Under the pieces are notes generated by a model. It made no database searches, was not told the DNA's origin, and worked only from the letters and a program-made list of their open reading frames with translations. From contig NZ_JAETWA010000048.1 of NCBI RefSeq assembly GCF_016774335.1, positions 1 through 64,000 on the forward strand: a stretch of DNA of 64,000 nucleotides. Reading direction: 5' to 3'. Both the position numbers and the translations under genes were made by a program. The DNA is from Luteimonas saliphila (GTDB lineage Bacteria > Pseudomonadota > Gammaproteobacteria > Xanthomonadales > Xanthomonadaceae). Positions 1-8,944 of this stretch are shown in pieces (position 1 is the stretch's first letter; each line of letters begins with the position of its first letter).

Positions 1-10
1 CCGATGCCCT

Positions 11-96
11 GTAGGAGCGGCCCATGGCCGCGACTGCCGTCGCGTGGGACCTGCCGCGTCGGGTCCGCGCCCGGTCGCGGCCATGGGCCGCTCCTA
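11..96. repeat. palindromic intergenic repeat, copy 1
   Basis: An 86-base element whose ends form a long inverted repeat: it opens GTAGGAGCGGCCCATGGCC and closes with the reverse complement GGCCATGGGCCGCTCCTA. A nearly identical copy lies at 273-358, so the two are direct repeats of a folding unit. It has no coding character and resembles REP-like intergenic elements of Xanthomonadaceae. Confidence 0.8.
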
Positions 97-272
97 AAGG
101 ATGCGAGACCCGCGGCTGGGGTGGGGTCGTCCATGTCGGCCTTGTCGGCGAGGAAGGCGGTACGGCAGCGCGCTTGGCCGCTTGGCTGGCCGAAGAAGAT
201 CGCTGGAGCACAGCATTCCCCGGCTTGGGTCTCTCCGGTCCATTCCCCGCCGCCGACGTCGTCCGATGCCCT

Positions 273-358
273 GTAGGAGCGGCCCATGGCCGCGACTGCC
301 GTCGCGTGGGACCTGCCGCGTCGGGTCGCGCCCGGTCGCGGCCATGGGCCGCTCCTAC
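273..358. repeat. palindromic intergenic repeat, copy 2
   Basis: Second copy of the element at 11-96, in the same orientation and with the same terminal inverted repeat (GTAGGAGCGGCC... / ...GGCCGCTCCTAC). It differs by a few bases in the central part. The whole stretch 1-447 holds these two repeats and no gene I can support. Confidence 0.8.
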
Positions 359-447
359 AAGGGATACGGGATCCCGCGGCTGTGGTGGGGTCGTTCGTGT
401 CGGCCTTGTCGGCTAAGAGCGATGGGACGGGCCGGGCCAGTCGCAGC

Positions 448-1239
448 TCAGTGGCTGGGGGACGCCGAGCCTTTTGCGGCCTGCTCGATCACATCCGCCA
501 CCGCCTTGGGCTGGGTGAAGTACAACGCATGGCTCGCCTTGACATAGCTGATCTGCGCGCCGATGCGCTGCGCCATGTGCACCAGCATCGCCTGGTCGAA
601 GGCCTTGTCTTCGGTGGCGATCACCGCCCAGCTGGGCTTGCTGCGCCACGCGGCGTGCTGCACGGGGGTTTCGAACTCGGCCATCGTGATCGGCACCTGC
701 GAATCGCGCAGGAAGGCGGCGTCCTTGTCGCTGGCGTCGTGGGCGAAGCCGGCCTTGAACTTCTCTCCGTTGAGGTAGCCGATGCCGTCGGGGTGCACGT
801 CGATCACGAACTCGGGCGTGGCGGCGAAGCCCTGGTACTGCTGCGCGGTGGTCTCGCCGGCGTCGGGCGCGAGCGCCGACACGTAGACCAGGCCGGCCAC
901 CTTGTCGTGCACGCCGGCTTCGGTGATCACGGTGCCGCCCCAGGAATGACCGACGAGGATCGCGGGACCGTCCTGGCGGTCGAGCACGCGGCGGGTGGCG
1001 GCGACGTCGTCGGCCAGCGAGGTGAGCGGGTTCTGCACGATGCTCACGCGATAGCCGCGGGCGGTGAGGTCGTCGTACACGCCGCGCCAGCCGCTGCCGT
1101 CGGCGAAGGCGCCGTGCACCAGCACGATGTTGCGCACGGCATCGGTGCCGGGATCGGGGGTGGGCGCTGTGGCCTGCGCATGGGCGACGGCGGTGGTGGC
1201 CATGGCGGCGGCCAGGAGGGTGGGGAAGATGCGGGTCAT
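448..1239 (-). CDS. secreted alpha/beta hydrolase
   Basis: 263-residue alpha/beta-hydrolase-fold protein with a Sec-type signal peptide (hydrophobic stretch ending AVAHA-Q near residue 21), so probably periplasmic or exported. Visible motifs are the oxyanion-hole segment LVHGAFADGSGW, the nucleophile elbow GHSWGG, an acidic residue in VIATEDKAFD and the catalytic His in VKASHALYF. The layout matches the small esterase/haloperoxidase-like group that includes salicylate-esterase-like proteins; the substrate is unknown. The frame is open further upstream, but this ATG is preceded by GAGG at good spacing and starts the signal peptide. It stands alone. Confidence 0.88.
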   Translation of the reverse strand: MTRIFPTLLAAAMATTAVAHAQATAPTPDPGTDAVRNIVLVHGAFADGSGWRGVYDDLTARGYRVSIVQNPLTSLADDVAATRRVLDRQDGPAILVGHSWGGTVITEAGVHDKVAGLVYVSALAPDAGETTAQQYQGFAATPEFVIDVHPDGIGYLNGEKFKAGFAHDASDKDAAFLRDSQVPITMAEFETPVQHAAWRSKPSWAVIATEDKAFDQAMLVHMAQRIGAQISYVKASHALYFTQPKAVADVIEQAAKGSASPSH

Positions 1240-1457
1240 GGCGGTGTCCTCGGTGGAGTGGCTGGCCGCCGCGTCAGGGTGGCCGGTGACGTCACTGTGC
1301 CGGGGCGGCCGACGTGCAGGCTGCCTCGGCGTCCGGGAGACTTGATCGGGCGTACGTCGCGGCACGCCGCTTGCATGGCGGACGGATGCGGACGCCCGCG
1401 TTCCCTCGGAGCGCCCGCAACGTCCGGCCCGTGGGGCCGTTCCTGGAATCCGGTGCC

Positions 1458-1781
1458 ATGCCCAGCCTTCAGAGCCAAGCCAACGTCCTCGCCGGCCCCT
1501 GGCCGGCCCAGACCCCGCCGCGCGCCGCGCCGGCACGCACGCCCGAGCGCCGCAAGCCGGCACCCGCCGGCGATCCGGTTGCGCTGCGCGACGGCCTCAC
1601 GCCCGCGCAACTGGTCACCCTGGAAGCGATGGAAATCTTCCGCTGGCGCCTGGCCTTCGTGCGCCGTCCGCTGTTCCAGGCGCCGATCCCGGTGCTGTTC
1701 GACAAGGACGACACCCGCCACGTGGTGATCCGCGAAGACGGCACGCTCGACGAGCATCCGACGTTGAAGCTGCGCGGCTGA
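1458..1781 (+). CDS. conserved hypothetical protein
   Basis: About 107 residues. The N-terminal third is rich in Pro, Ala and Arg and looks disordered. The C-terminal part is compact, with a segment reading FRWRLAFVRRPLFQ followed by PVLFDKDDTRHVVIREDG, suggesting a small alpha/beta domain. I recognise no named domain. The start is uncertain: the frame is open back to 1314 and no strong ribosome site precedes the chosen ATG. It is divergent from the hydrolase on its left. A short single-copy soluble protein of unknown role. Confidence 0.6.
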   Translation: MPSLQSQANVLAGPWPAQTPPRAAPARTPERRKPAPAGDPVALRDGLTPAQLVTLEAMEIFRWRLAFVRRPLFQAPIPVLFDKDDTRHVVIREDGTLDEHPTLKLRG

Positions 1782-2076
1782 GGGTTGGGGAAATGTCCAC
1801 GGCCGGGATGACGACGGCGCTTCGAGTCCGCTACGACGGACGGGAGGCCCGGCAACGAGAAGTGTCGACCGGGGTGGCGACCCCGAGCGCCGGCAACTGG
1901 TGCACTATTGCCTCGGGGACGTCGCCTGGCCGCGGACCGGCCGGCCGCTCCGGGGGAAAAATACGCGGCAGGCGGAAGGGTCTGGCAACGGGGGCGGTGA
2001 CGCCACGGGCAGCCCGACCTGCCCGGGCCGTTTTCTCGTTCGACACCAACAATCATCCACGCGCAAGGGGAATGTC

Positions 2077-3048
2077 ATGAAACGAACCTGTGCCACGTCC
2101 ACCAGTTCGATCGTCGTATGCGTGCTTTTGCTGCTGGCCAGCGGCAGTGCGTTCGCCCAGGCTACCCGCACCTGGGTGTCGGGCGTGGGAGACGACGCCA
2201 ATCCCTGCAGTCGTACCGCGCCCTGCAAGACCTGGGCGGGGGCGATTTCCAAGACCGCCGCCAGCGGCATGATCAACTGCCTGGACCCGGGCGGGTTCGG
2301 CGCGGTCACGATCACCAAGTCGATCACCATCGCGTGCAAAATCGTCGAAGGTTCTGCGCTCGCGGGCGGTACCAACGGCGTCCTGATCAATGGCGCGGGC
2401 ATCGATGTGGTGCTGCGGGGGCTCGACATCGACGGAAGCCCGGCCACTTCGCCCGGCCTCAACGGCATCCGCTTCATCCAGGGCGCGTCATTGCTGGTGG
2501 AGGACTCCACGATCCGCGACTTCAAGGGAGGCGCCCCGTACGGCAACGGCATCCAGATCAACCACGCATCGGGTATCGCCAAAATCCATATCGTCGACTC
2601 GTCCATCAGCGGCAACGGCAGCGGCACTGCCGGGGCGGGCATCCAGATCAGTCCCACGGGCTCGGCCGGCGCCAACGTCACCATCACCGGCACGGTGCTC
2701 ACCGGCAATACCGTGGGGATTCGCGCGGATTCGGCCGGCACCACCGGGCAGATCCACGTGACCGCCGCCGGCAGCACGATGAGCGGCGCGCCGTACCACG
2801 GCGTGGTGGCGCTGGGTTCGGGCGGTCAGGTCCGCATGATGCTCAACGATGTGGTCGTGGCCAACAACGCGGGCGAGGGCGTGCGCTCGGTCGGCACCAA
2901 CGCGGCGATACGCATCGGCAGCTCGGTCGTGACGGCGAATGGCACCGGCCTGGTGGTCGCCAGCGGAGGTCAGATCCTCTCCTATGGCAACAACCAGATC
3001 AACGGCAACACGGTGGACGGCGCCGCCACTGCCGCCGCGCTGAGATAG
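2077..3048 (+). CDS. secreted right-handed parallel beta-helix protein
   Basis: 323 residues with a clear signal peptide (VVCVLLLLASGSAFAQA, cleavage near residue 27). The mature part opens WVSGVGDDANPCSRTAPCKTW and continues as repeated short strands rich in Gly, Asn, Ile and Val, with conserved LDPGGFGAVTITKSI, as in pectate-lyase-like right-handed beta-helix proteins. No catalytic residues of a known lyase are obvious, so binding or structural roles are as likely as polysaccharide cleavage. The ATG follows AAGGGG with suitable spacing. It is monocistronic. Confidence 0.8.
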   Translation: MKRTCATSTSSIVVCVLLLLASGSAFAQATRTWVSGVGDDANPCSRTAPCKTWAGAISKTAASGMINCLDPGGFGAVTITKSITIACKIVEGSALAGGTNGVLINGAGIDVVLRGLDIDGSPATSPGLNGIRFIQGASLLVEDSTIRDFKGGAPYGNGIQINHASGIAKIHIVDSSISGNGSGTAGAGIQISPTGSAGANVTITGTVLTGNTVGIRADSAGTTGQIHVTAAGSTMSGAPYHGVVALGSGGQVRMMLNDVVVANNAGEGVRSVGTNAAIRIGSSVVTANGTGLVVASGGQILSYGNNQINGNTVDGAATAAALR

Positions 3049-3223
3049 CGTCCGCGGACGCGGTGGCGGCCATGCGAGAGCGCGCCATCGTGCGGCGGGG
3101 CGTTTGGCGCCAGCCGCGCGCATGGCCGCGGCATACACGGGGCGGCCGGGGCGCGCGCGACGCGCGTCTACCGGGCGTCCGCGGCACCGCACCTCATCGA
3201 TGGCCGGCTCTCGGCTTCGTGTC

Positions 3224-3652
3224 CTAGCGGACCTGGAGCTGGCCGCAGACGCTGGATTTCCCCGCGACGTCGAGCTGCACGACATCGCCACTGCGATACA
3301 GCGACAGTTCTTCACCCAGGTAGGCGTCGCGCCCCCCGTACGAGGCTTCCTCCGCGCGCGTCAGCATGGTCGAACCCGACGCCAGCTTGACCAGCGCGCT
3401 GTGCCTGTCGTAGGTCACGGTGAGGCCGCGGCCGTCGTCGCAGGAGTAGACCACCATGCTTCCGGGAGACGAGGCCATCCCGTCCGTGGGCCGCGCCGGC
3501 GCGGCCGGCCCGGATGGCGGCAAGGTCGCGACGGTCGGCCGCTGCGTGACCGGCTGCACCGGGTCCGCAGGCTCCGCCGGAGGTGGCGATGGCCTGCAGG
3601 CGGCCATCAGGAGGGCCAGGATCCCCAGGCAAGCCGGACGCGCGCGATTCAT
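3224..3652 (-). CDS. MliC-like lysozyme-inhibitor lipoprotein
   Basis: 142 residues beginning with a lipoprotein signal: basic start, hydrophobic LGILALLMAA, then lipobox Cys19. A Pro-rich linker (about residues 20-65) precedes a small C-terminal domain with YSCDDGRGLTVTYD, a central Gly-rich turn and a last Cys in SSVCGQL. The paired cysteines and strand pattern fit the MliC/PliC family, outer-membrane lipoproteins that inhibit host C-type lysozyme. The family call rests on pattern only, because homologs are short and divergent. The gene is convergent with the beta-helix gene and divergent from the methyltransferase. Confidence 0.65.
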   Translation of the reverse strand: MNRARPACLGILALLMAACRPSPPPAEPADPVQPVTQRPTVATLPPSGPAAPARPTDGMASSPGSMVVYSCDDGRGLTVTYDRHSALVKLASGSTMLTRAEEASYGGRDAYLGEELSLYRSGDVVQLDVAGKSSVCGQLQVR

Positions 3653-3802
3653 CGTGATGTTTTCCTCGACCCGTTGTTGCACCATCATAGTCTTTGGTGG
3701 CGTGCAGGCATCGGGCCGGCGGCCAGAGCGAGCGGACGACATGACCATGCATCGACGACTTCCGTGCCGACCCGCATCCGGAGCGTCACCTGAGGCGCGC
3801 AG

Positions 3803-4528
3803 ATGACCCAGCCTGTCCCGGGTGTCGCGCCGAAGACCCATGGCCTGGCGCTGGACATGAAGCCGGGCGATGAACACTACCGGGCCTACGTCGGTCCGCC
3901 GCGCGACTACGACCTTGTATCGGCGATGGTGTTCAACCTGCTCACCTGCACCGGCCTTCGCCAGCACCACCGGGTGCTGGACATCGGTTGCGGGTCGCTG
4001 CGGGTGGGGCGGCTGCTGATCCCGTACCTCAACGCAGGCCACTACACCGGCATCGAACCGAACCGCTGGCTGGTGGAGGACGGGATCGCCAACGAGGTCG
4101 GCTCCGACCTCGTGCGCATCAAGCAACCGGTGTTCTCCTTCCGCGACTCGCTGGACGAGTTCCAGGCACCGCTGGCCGTGGACGTGGCGGTCGCACAGTC
4201 GATCTTCAGCCACTGCGGGCACGACCTGCTCAGGCAATGGCTGTCGCAGGTGTCGGCCCACCTGGCAGGGAACGGTGCGCTCTTCGCCACCTTCCTCGTG
4301 AGTACGCAGGATTTCGCCGGGACGGGGTGGGTCTACCCGGGTTGCGTGAAGTACAGGCCGGAGACGCTGGAGGAGTGGGCGGCAGAGTGCGGTCTGCGCT
4401 TCCGCCTGCTCGACTGGTTCCACCCGCGGCAGCAATGGGCGCTGTTTTCCAGGCCAGGCTACGACGCATCGCTGATCGATGGTGGGCCGATCTCCTGGAA
4501 CCGGCTCGCAACGCGGGAAGGCCGCTAG
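3803..4528 (+). CDS. class I SAM-dependent methyltransferase
   Basis: 241 residues. A Rossmann-like methyltransferase fold is indicated by motif I VLDIGCGSLRVGR (about residues 55-67), the acidic end of strand 2 in YTGIEPN, and the motif IV-like region DVAVAQSIFSH. It belongs to the general UbiE/Coq5-like methyltransferases often seen near surface-polysaccharide or lipid genes, but no substrate can be inferred. The C-terminal third (CVKYRPETLEEWAAECGL) is the usual helix-strand cap. It has no operon partner; the MliC-like gene is divergent. Confidence 0.8.
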   Translation: MTQPVPGVAPKTHGLALDMKPGDEHYRAYVGPPRDYDLVSAMVFNLLTCTGLRQHHRVLDIGCGSLRVGRLLIPYLNAGHYTGIEPNRWLVEDGIANEVGSDLVRIKQPVFSFRDSLDEFQAPLAVDVAVAQSIFSHCGHDLLRQWLSQVSAHLAGNGALFATFLVSTQDFAGTGWVYPGCVKYRPETLEEWAAECGLRFRLLDWFHPRQQWALFSRPGYDASLIDGGPISWNRLATREGR

Positions 4529-4692
4529 CGCGCCTCGCAACGCGTTCGCAACATTGCGCGAACGCTGCCTGCACATGCCTAAATGCGCGGCGCTGCGCGT
4601 TCAGAAAATTGTCCTGCCGTAACACGCGCTTGTCACGGCGTGGCGCGCACCTTGACGCACGGCATCGAGCCGGACCCTCAAGGAGCATGTCA

Positions 4693-5226
4693 ATGACGAA
4701 CGACAACCGCGATCCGCATCGCGACGCCAAGCGCGACGCCGACAACGACGCCAACCGCGATCCCATCACCGGCGCGCCCGGCGCGCATCCGGTCGGTACC
4801 GGGATGGGTGCCGCCGCCGGCGGCGTGGCCGGTGCGGCGATCGGCTCGGTCGCCGGCCCGGTCGGCACCGTGGTCGGCGCCGCCGCGGGCGCGGTGGCGG
4901 GTGGCCTGGGCGGCAAGGCCGCGGCTGAGAAGGTGAACCCCACCGTCGAAGACGCGTACTGGCGCGAGAACTACACGAAAGAGCCGTACCACAACCAACA
5001 GTTCGGTTACGACGACTACGCGCCAGCCTACCGCACGGGCTTCGAGGCCAGGTCGCGTTATGCCGACCGCAGTTTCGACGAGGCCGAGCCGGAACTGCGT
5101 AGCGAGTACGAACGCGGCCGCGGCAATTCGCGCCTGGAATGGAACGACGCGCGCGAGGCCACCCGCGCCGCCTGGCATCGCGTGGAACGGGCGCTCCCGG
5201 GCGATGCCGACGGCGACGGCCGCTGA
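4693..5226 (+). CDS. glycine-zipper stress-associated protein
   Basis: 177 residues in three parts. A very hydrophilic Asp/Arg/Asn-rich head covers about residues 1-30. A Gly/Ala zipper of repeated GxxxG steps (GAAAGGVAGAAIGSVAG, continuing to about residue 75) could insert in or associate with membrane. An acidic, aromatic tail follows with repeated WREN, YRTGFEAR and EYERGRG motifs. This design is common in proteobacterial general-stress proteins; the molecular role is unknown. Two in-frame ATGs lie six bases apart. The second is chosen because AAGGAG (4680-4685) is then seven bases upstream; it abuts the first ATG. Confidence 0.75.
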   Translation: MTNDNRDPHRDAKRDADNDANRDPITGAPGAHPVGTGMGAAAGGVAGAAIGSVAGPVGTVVGAAAGAVAGGLGGKAAAEKVNPTVEDAYWRENYTKEPYHNQQFGYDDYAPAYRTGFEARSRYADRSFDEAEPELRSEYERGRGNSRLEWNDAREATRAAWHRVERALPGDADGDGR

Positions 5227-5275
5227 TCGCGGCGAGGGCGCAGGAGCGAGGCAGGGAACGCCAGACCAGCGAAAC

Positions 5276-5303
5276 CACGAGGCCCCCGCTGCGGGGCCTC
5301 GTG
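5276..5303 (+). terminator. terminator-like hairpin
   Basis: A perfect 11-base-pair stem, CACGAGGCCCC pairing with GGGGCCTCGTG around a six-base loop, 50 bases after the glycine-zipper gene. No T-tract follows, so an intrinsic terminator is likely but unproven. The remainder of the 5227-5538 gap shows nothing else I can name. Confidence 0.55.
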
Positions 5304-5538
5304 CCCGCCTGTCGCATGTTCTGAAGGCGCGAGGTCGCACAGCCGTCCGCGCGCGGGCCGCGACGCAGGCATCGCATGCGCAGAGGTCACGCGCTAGATG
5401 GCGATGCGGTTGCCGAAGTCGCGACAAGGTTCCGCCATCGCTTCACCGCTTTCGCCGAATGTTTCACCGGTTCTTGAGGGCGCGAAACGTAGCGTTCGCA
5501 ACTCAGGAAATTCCCCGACATCCACTGGAGCACATCAC

Positions 5539-6045
5539 ATGTCCGTCAAGAATTTCGAAGAATTGTTCATCCACGAGCTCTCCGACACCTACAGCGCGGA
5601 GAAGCAGATGTCCAAGGCGCTGCCGCGGCTCGCGCGCGCGGCCGACAACCCGAAACTGGTCGCGGCCTTCGAGGCCCACCTGGAAGAGACCCTGGTGCAG
5701 ATCGAGCGCATCGACCAGATCGTCGAGCTGATGGGCATCAAGCTCAAGCGCATCAAGTGCGCCGCGATGGAAGGCCTGGTCGAGGAGGGCAAGGACGTCA
5801 TCGACTCGATCGAGAAGGGCCCGCTGCGCGATGCCGCGCTGATCGGCGGCGCGCAGAAGGTCGAGCACTACGAGATCGCCGCCTACGGCACCCTCGCCGC
5901 GCTCGCCAAGCAGCAGGGACAGCGCGATGCGCTCAAGCTCCTGCTCGAGACGCTGAAGGAAGAGAAGGCGACCGACGAGAAGCTGACCATGCTGGCCGAG
6001 CAGGGCGGCAACGAGCGCGCGCAGATGGACAGCGAGGCGGCCTGA
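5539..6045 (+). CDS. YciE/YciF-family ferritin-like protein (DUF892)
   Basis: 168 residues, all helical, opening NFEELFIHELSDTYSAEKQM and carrying the EEL/HYE pattern of the YciE/YciF (DUF892) four-helix bundle. HELSDTYSAEKQM, AHLEETLVQIERI, KVEHYEIAAYGTL and EEKATDEKL supply the Glu and His ligands expected of a di-iron ferritin-like site. The family is linked to general stress and osmotic responses and is cytoplasmic. A TGGAG ribosome site precedes the ATG by eight bases. It follows the glycine-zipper gene across a probable terminator, so is likely its own transcription unit within the same stress-related neighbourhood. Confidence 0.88.
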   Translation: MSVKNFEELFIHELSDTYSAEKQMSKALPRLARAADNPKLVAAFEAHLEETLVQIERIDQIVELMGIKLKRIKCAAMEGLVEEGKDVIDSIEKGPLRDAALIGGAQKVEHYEIAAYGTLAALAKQQGQRDALKLLLETLKEEKATDEKLTMLAEQGGNERAQMDSEAA

Positions 6046-6167
6046 TTGCGCCGTGCCTCATGCGCTTCGCGCCACCGACCACCGGTTGGCGCGACGGCGC
6101 GGCGGGACGATCGGGCGCCCGTCGAGGGCGCCCGTTCTTCCGGAACCCGATGGACTCCGATCGCGCT

Positions 6168-6416
6168 TCAATCCGTCCGCAGGCGGTCGGGCACGTCGAA
6201 GATGCGCAGGGCGACCTCGCGCGTCACCACCTTGTAGAGCGTGCGATCGACTTCGCGGGAAATCTCGTCCCAGAGCGAGGTGTCGTACAGATCCCGGCAC
6301 GCGTCGCTCAGGTGCAGGAACTCGCCATGCGCCTTGTAGGCTTCGAGCGGCGGGGTGAGGCCGCGGGGGACGACGACGAGCGTGCCGTCCTGGCACTCGA
6401 AGAGGGAAAACGACAC
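6168..6416 (-). CDS. small hypothetical protein
   Basis: 82 residues from a GTG start that is preceded by GGAG at five bases, which supports translation. The sequence has a strand-rich N-terminal half (MSFSLFECQDGTLVVVPRG) and an amphipathic acidic C-terminal half with LYKVVTREVALRIFDVPD. There is no signal peptide, membrane segment or recognised domain. It is convergent with the YciE/F gene. Length, composition and ribosome site suggest a real conserved small protein of unknown function. Confidence 0.6.
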   Translation of the reverse strand: MSFSLFECQDGTLVVVPRGLTPPLEAYKAHGEFLHLSDACRDLYDTSLWDEISREVDRTLYKVVTREVALRIFDVPDRLRTD

Positions 6417-6634
6417 AGCAACTCCATGCGGCCACGGATTGCGACGGGTGCACTGGCCCCCTGTTGCAAAGCAAATCTAGCGCCATGCACGCGCCAGCCG
6501 GATGAACGGCGTGCCGGGACCATTCAGGTAGATGCCATGCCGCGACCCCACGAGGGTGCGAGGGGCGGGAGAGGCCTTCGTCTCTCCTCCTGCGACACCT
6601 CCCGGACAGGCTGGCGCGCATCACGAGGCTCCCG

Positions 6635-7276
6635 ATGACCAGACACCACGCTCCCCTTGCCCGCGTCGTCGACGCCATCGCCTTCGCCGCGCATGCCCAT
6701 CGCGCGCAGCGGCGCAAGGACCTCGATGCCACGCCCTGCATCAACCATCCGGTCGCGCTGGTGCGGATCCTGGCCGTCGAGGCGGGCATCGACGATACCG
6801 ACGTGCTCTGCGCCGCGGCCCTGCACGACTACCTCGAGGACTGCTGCGGCGGCGATGACGGCCAGGCGAGCGTCGACGAAGGCCGCGACCTGCTGCGCAG
6901 GCGTTTCGGCGACGCCGTGCTGCGCCTGGTGGACGCCGTCACCGACGACAGGGCCCTGCCCAGGGCCGAGCGCAAGCGCCTGCAGGTGGCACACGCCGCG
7001 CAGATGCCGCACGGCGCCCGGCTGATCAGGCTGGCCGACAAGATCGCCAACCTGCGCGACCTCGTCGAATTCCCGCCTGCCGACTGGCCGGCGTACCGCC
7101 GCCGCGAGTACTTCGACTGGGCCGCGAGCGTGGTCGATCGCCTGCGCGGCACGCATGCCGGGCTGGAGGCGTTGTTCGACGCGGCTCGCGCGCTGGGCCC
7201 GGCGCCGCCGGTGCATGCCGACGCCCCGGCCGGCATCGCGGCCATCGGGGACGCCAGCCTGCACGCCGCGCAGTAG
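6635..7276 (+). CDS. small HD-domain alarmone-hydrolase-like protein
   Basis: 213 residues resembling the isolated hydrolase domain of RelA/SpoT (Mesh1-type small alarmone hydrolases). The family order is visible: His22 in AHAHRAQ, CINHPVALV (His38), the HD pair His64-Asp65 in ALHDYLEDC with Glu68-Asp69, and Asp135 in RLADKIANL. These residues bind Mn2+ and would remove the 3' diphosphate of (p)ppGpp or hydrolyse a related nucleotide. There is no synthetase, TGS or ACT domain. The Ala/Pro-rich tail (after about residue 185) looks disordered. Substrate is inferred from family only. Confidence 0.75.
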   Translation: MTRHHAPLARVVDAIAFAAHAHRAQRRKDLDATPCINHPVALVRILAVEAGIDDTDVLCAAALHDYLEDCCGGDDGQASVDEGRDLLRRRFGDAVLRLVDAVTDDRALPRAERKRLQVAHAAQMPHGARLIRLADKIANLRDLVEFPPADWPAYRRREYFDWAASVVDRLRGTHAGLEALFDAARALGPAPPVHADAPAGIAAIGDASLHAAQ

Positions 7277-7521
7277 CGCCGCTGCCTGCGCCCACCGCGC
7301 AGGCGCGCTCCGGGGCCCGGGCCGTCGCTCGCGAGCACGTCCCTTTCCGGATCGTGGCCAGGCCGCACGCGTCTGAGATGGCGCAGCGTTCACCGCTCGC
7401 GCTGCGCGACGCAGCGGCATGCCGTCGCATGCGCACGACCCGCCGCCGGGCGCGTCGCGACATCGGCTGCACGCGCGGTGCGCAATGGTCGGGCTCGACA
7501 TCGTTCCCCGGGTCGCCGCCC

Positions 7522-7830
7522 ATGCACCTCATCCAGCTCTTCCTCCCCCTCCGCGACCACGATGGCGAGGCCTTCCCGAAGGCGCTCTACGACACCGTCC
7601 GCAGCGAGCTCACCGATCGCTTCGGCGGCGTCACCGCCTTCCTCCGGGCACCTGCGGTGGGTGCGTGGGAGGACGACGGCGGCGCGGTGCAGCGCGACGA
7701 GGTGGTGCTGTTCGAGGTGATGGCGGCGCATGTCGACCATGGGTGGTGGGCGACGTACCGCGAAACGCTGGAGCGCCGGTTCCGGCAGGACGAGGTGCTG
7801 ATACGCGCGAGTGCCGTGGAGCGGCTGTAG
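7522..7830 (+). CDS. conserved hypothetical protein
   Basis: 102 residues, soluble, with a ferredoxin-like alternation of strands and helices: MHLIQLFLPLRD, then a helix around ALYDTVRSELTDRFGG, then VTAFLRAPA, then VVLFEVMAAHVDHGWW and a final helix. The same architecture is seen in small monooxygenase-like or dimeric alpha-beta-barrel proteins, but no catalytic residue stands out. Upstream in-frame ATGs exist. This one is preferred because sequence before it is Arg-rich and lacks structure. It lies about 245 bases after the HD gene. Confidence 0.6.
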   Translation: MHLIQLFLPLRDHDGEAFPKALYDTVRSELTDRFGGVTAFLRAPAVGAWEDDGGAVQRDEVVLFEVMAAHVDHGWWATYRETLERRFRQDEVLIRASAVERL

Positions 7831-7999
7831 GCGGCGAGCGCGGGTCGGGGAGCCGCCGGGCGCCAAAGGTCGGGAGCGGCGCCGCGGATGGACCAGCGCT
7901 GCCGGCAGCGCTGGCGCGCGTTCGCCTCCCCGGGGCCGGGGGCGGGCGAAGGAAGAGCGCGCCGCGAATCGGGGGCCAGGCCGCGATCAGGCGTGCAGG

Positions 8000-8944
8000 C
8001 TATGCCGAGGTGTCGAGCGAGACGTCGATCTGGTCGAGCCGCCAGTCGATGGCATGCGCGATCGCGCGTACTTCCTCCACCTGGGCCGCGGTGAGGGTGC
8101 GGTTGCCCAGCAGCACGATCCCGGAGAGGTTGAAGCCTTCCTCGTGCAGGCGCACGCCGCAGCCTTCCATCCAGGGCAGGGCGGCGATCTCCCTGCACAG
8201 GCGGGCGGGCAGCGGATCGGGATCGCTGCGGTCGAGTTGCTGCGGCCGCGCGTCGTGCAGGTCGCGGACCGCACCGCGCAGGTTGCTCACGCCGTCGTGG
8301 AGGATGCTGCCGGCGATCGCCAGCGCGGCGACGGCATCCGCCCACCACAGGCCGAAACCGATGCCGGCGACGCCGACGATGCCGGCGGCCGCGGTCATCC
8401 AGTCGGCCTTGCCCATGTCCGCGTCGGTATGCAGCGGCTTGAGCGAGAGCTGTTTCGCCAGCGCGAGCTTCTTGCGGCCGAGGACGATCGGCGGCACCGC
8501 GGAGACCGCCAGCGCCGCCATCATCGCCCAGCCCTGCCAGACCACGTGGCCGGCCACCACCACCGTGCCCACCACCGGGCGCGTGGCGCTGAGCAGCGTG
8601 TGCAGGCCGTCGTACACCAGCGCAAGCCCCACGCCGGCGAGCGCAACGGCGGAGATCAGGAAGTTCACGTCGAACGCGCGCTCGCGTCCGGTGATGTATT
8701 CGTGGTCCACGCCCTTGCGGCGGAATCGGCTGGCCACCAGGAAGGCGATCGGCGGCACCAGGCTCAGCAGGTCCTCGACCAGCGCGGTCTTCATCGCCTG
8801 CGAACCGCCCATCGCGAAGTACATCAGCGCCGACACCAGCGACATCCACAGCAGTGTCCATCCGCACAGGCGTTCGGCGCGGCGCAGGGCGTGCTGCTGT
8901 TCCGCCGGCAGTGCGCGGGACGGTGGGCGCTTGGCGATGCTCAT
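8000..8944 (-). CDS. cation diffusion facilitator family transporter
   Basis: 314 residues with about six membrane segments and a soluble C-terminal domain of roughly 90 residues, the CDF (ZnT/FieF-like) design for proton-driven efflux of divalent metals. Metal-site candidates are the Asp in ALVEDLLSLVP (TM2) and the His and Asp residues of HTDADMGKADW (TM5). The start overlaps the stop of the preceding lipoprotein gene in an ATGA, so the two are translationally coupled. The metal specificity cannot be read from sequence. An N-terminal Arg-rich cytoplasmic stretch precedes TM1. Confidence 0.88.
   Translation of the reverse strand: MSIAKRPPSRALPAEQQHALRRAERLCGWTLLWMSLVSALMYFAMGGSQAMKTALVEDLLSLVPPIAFLVASRFRRKGVDHEYITGRERAFDVNFLISAVALAGVGLALVYDGLHTLLSATRPVVGTVVVAGHVVWQGWAMMAALAVSAVPPIVLGRKKLALAKQLSLKPLHTDADMGKADWMTAAAGIVGVAGIGFGLWWADAVAALAIAGSILHDGVSNLRGAVRDLHDARPQQLDRSDPDPLPARLCREIAALPWMEGCGVRLHEEGFNLSGIVLLGNRTLTAAQVEEVRAIAHAIDWRLDQIDVSLDTSA

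Noticed and set aside
448..1563. Longer 371-residue start for the alpha/beta hydrolase
   Set aside because: The extra ~108 N-terminal residues are Arg/Pro noise overlapping the neighbouring gene, and the internal ATG begins a clean signal peptide with a ribosome site.
286..1728. 480-codon plus-strand open frame across the hydrolase gene
   Set aside because: It is antisense to the well-supported alpha/beta hydrolase. It has Gly/Arg/Val-biased noise and no domain, a GC-rich shadow.
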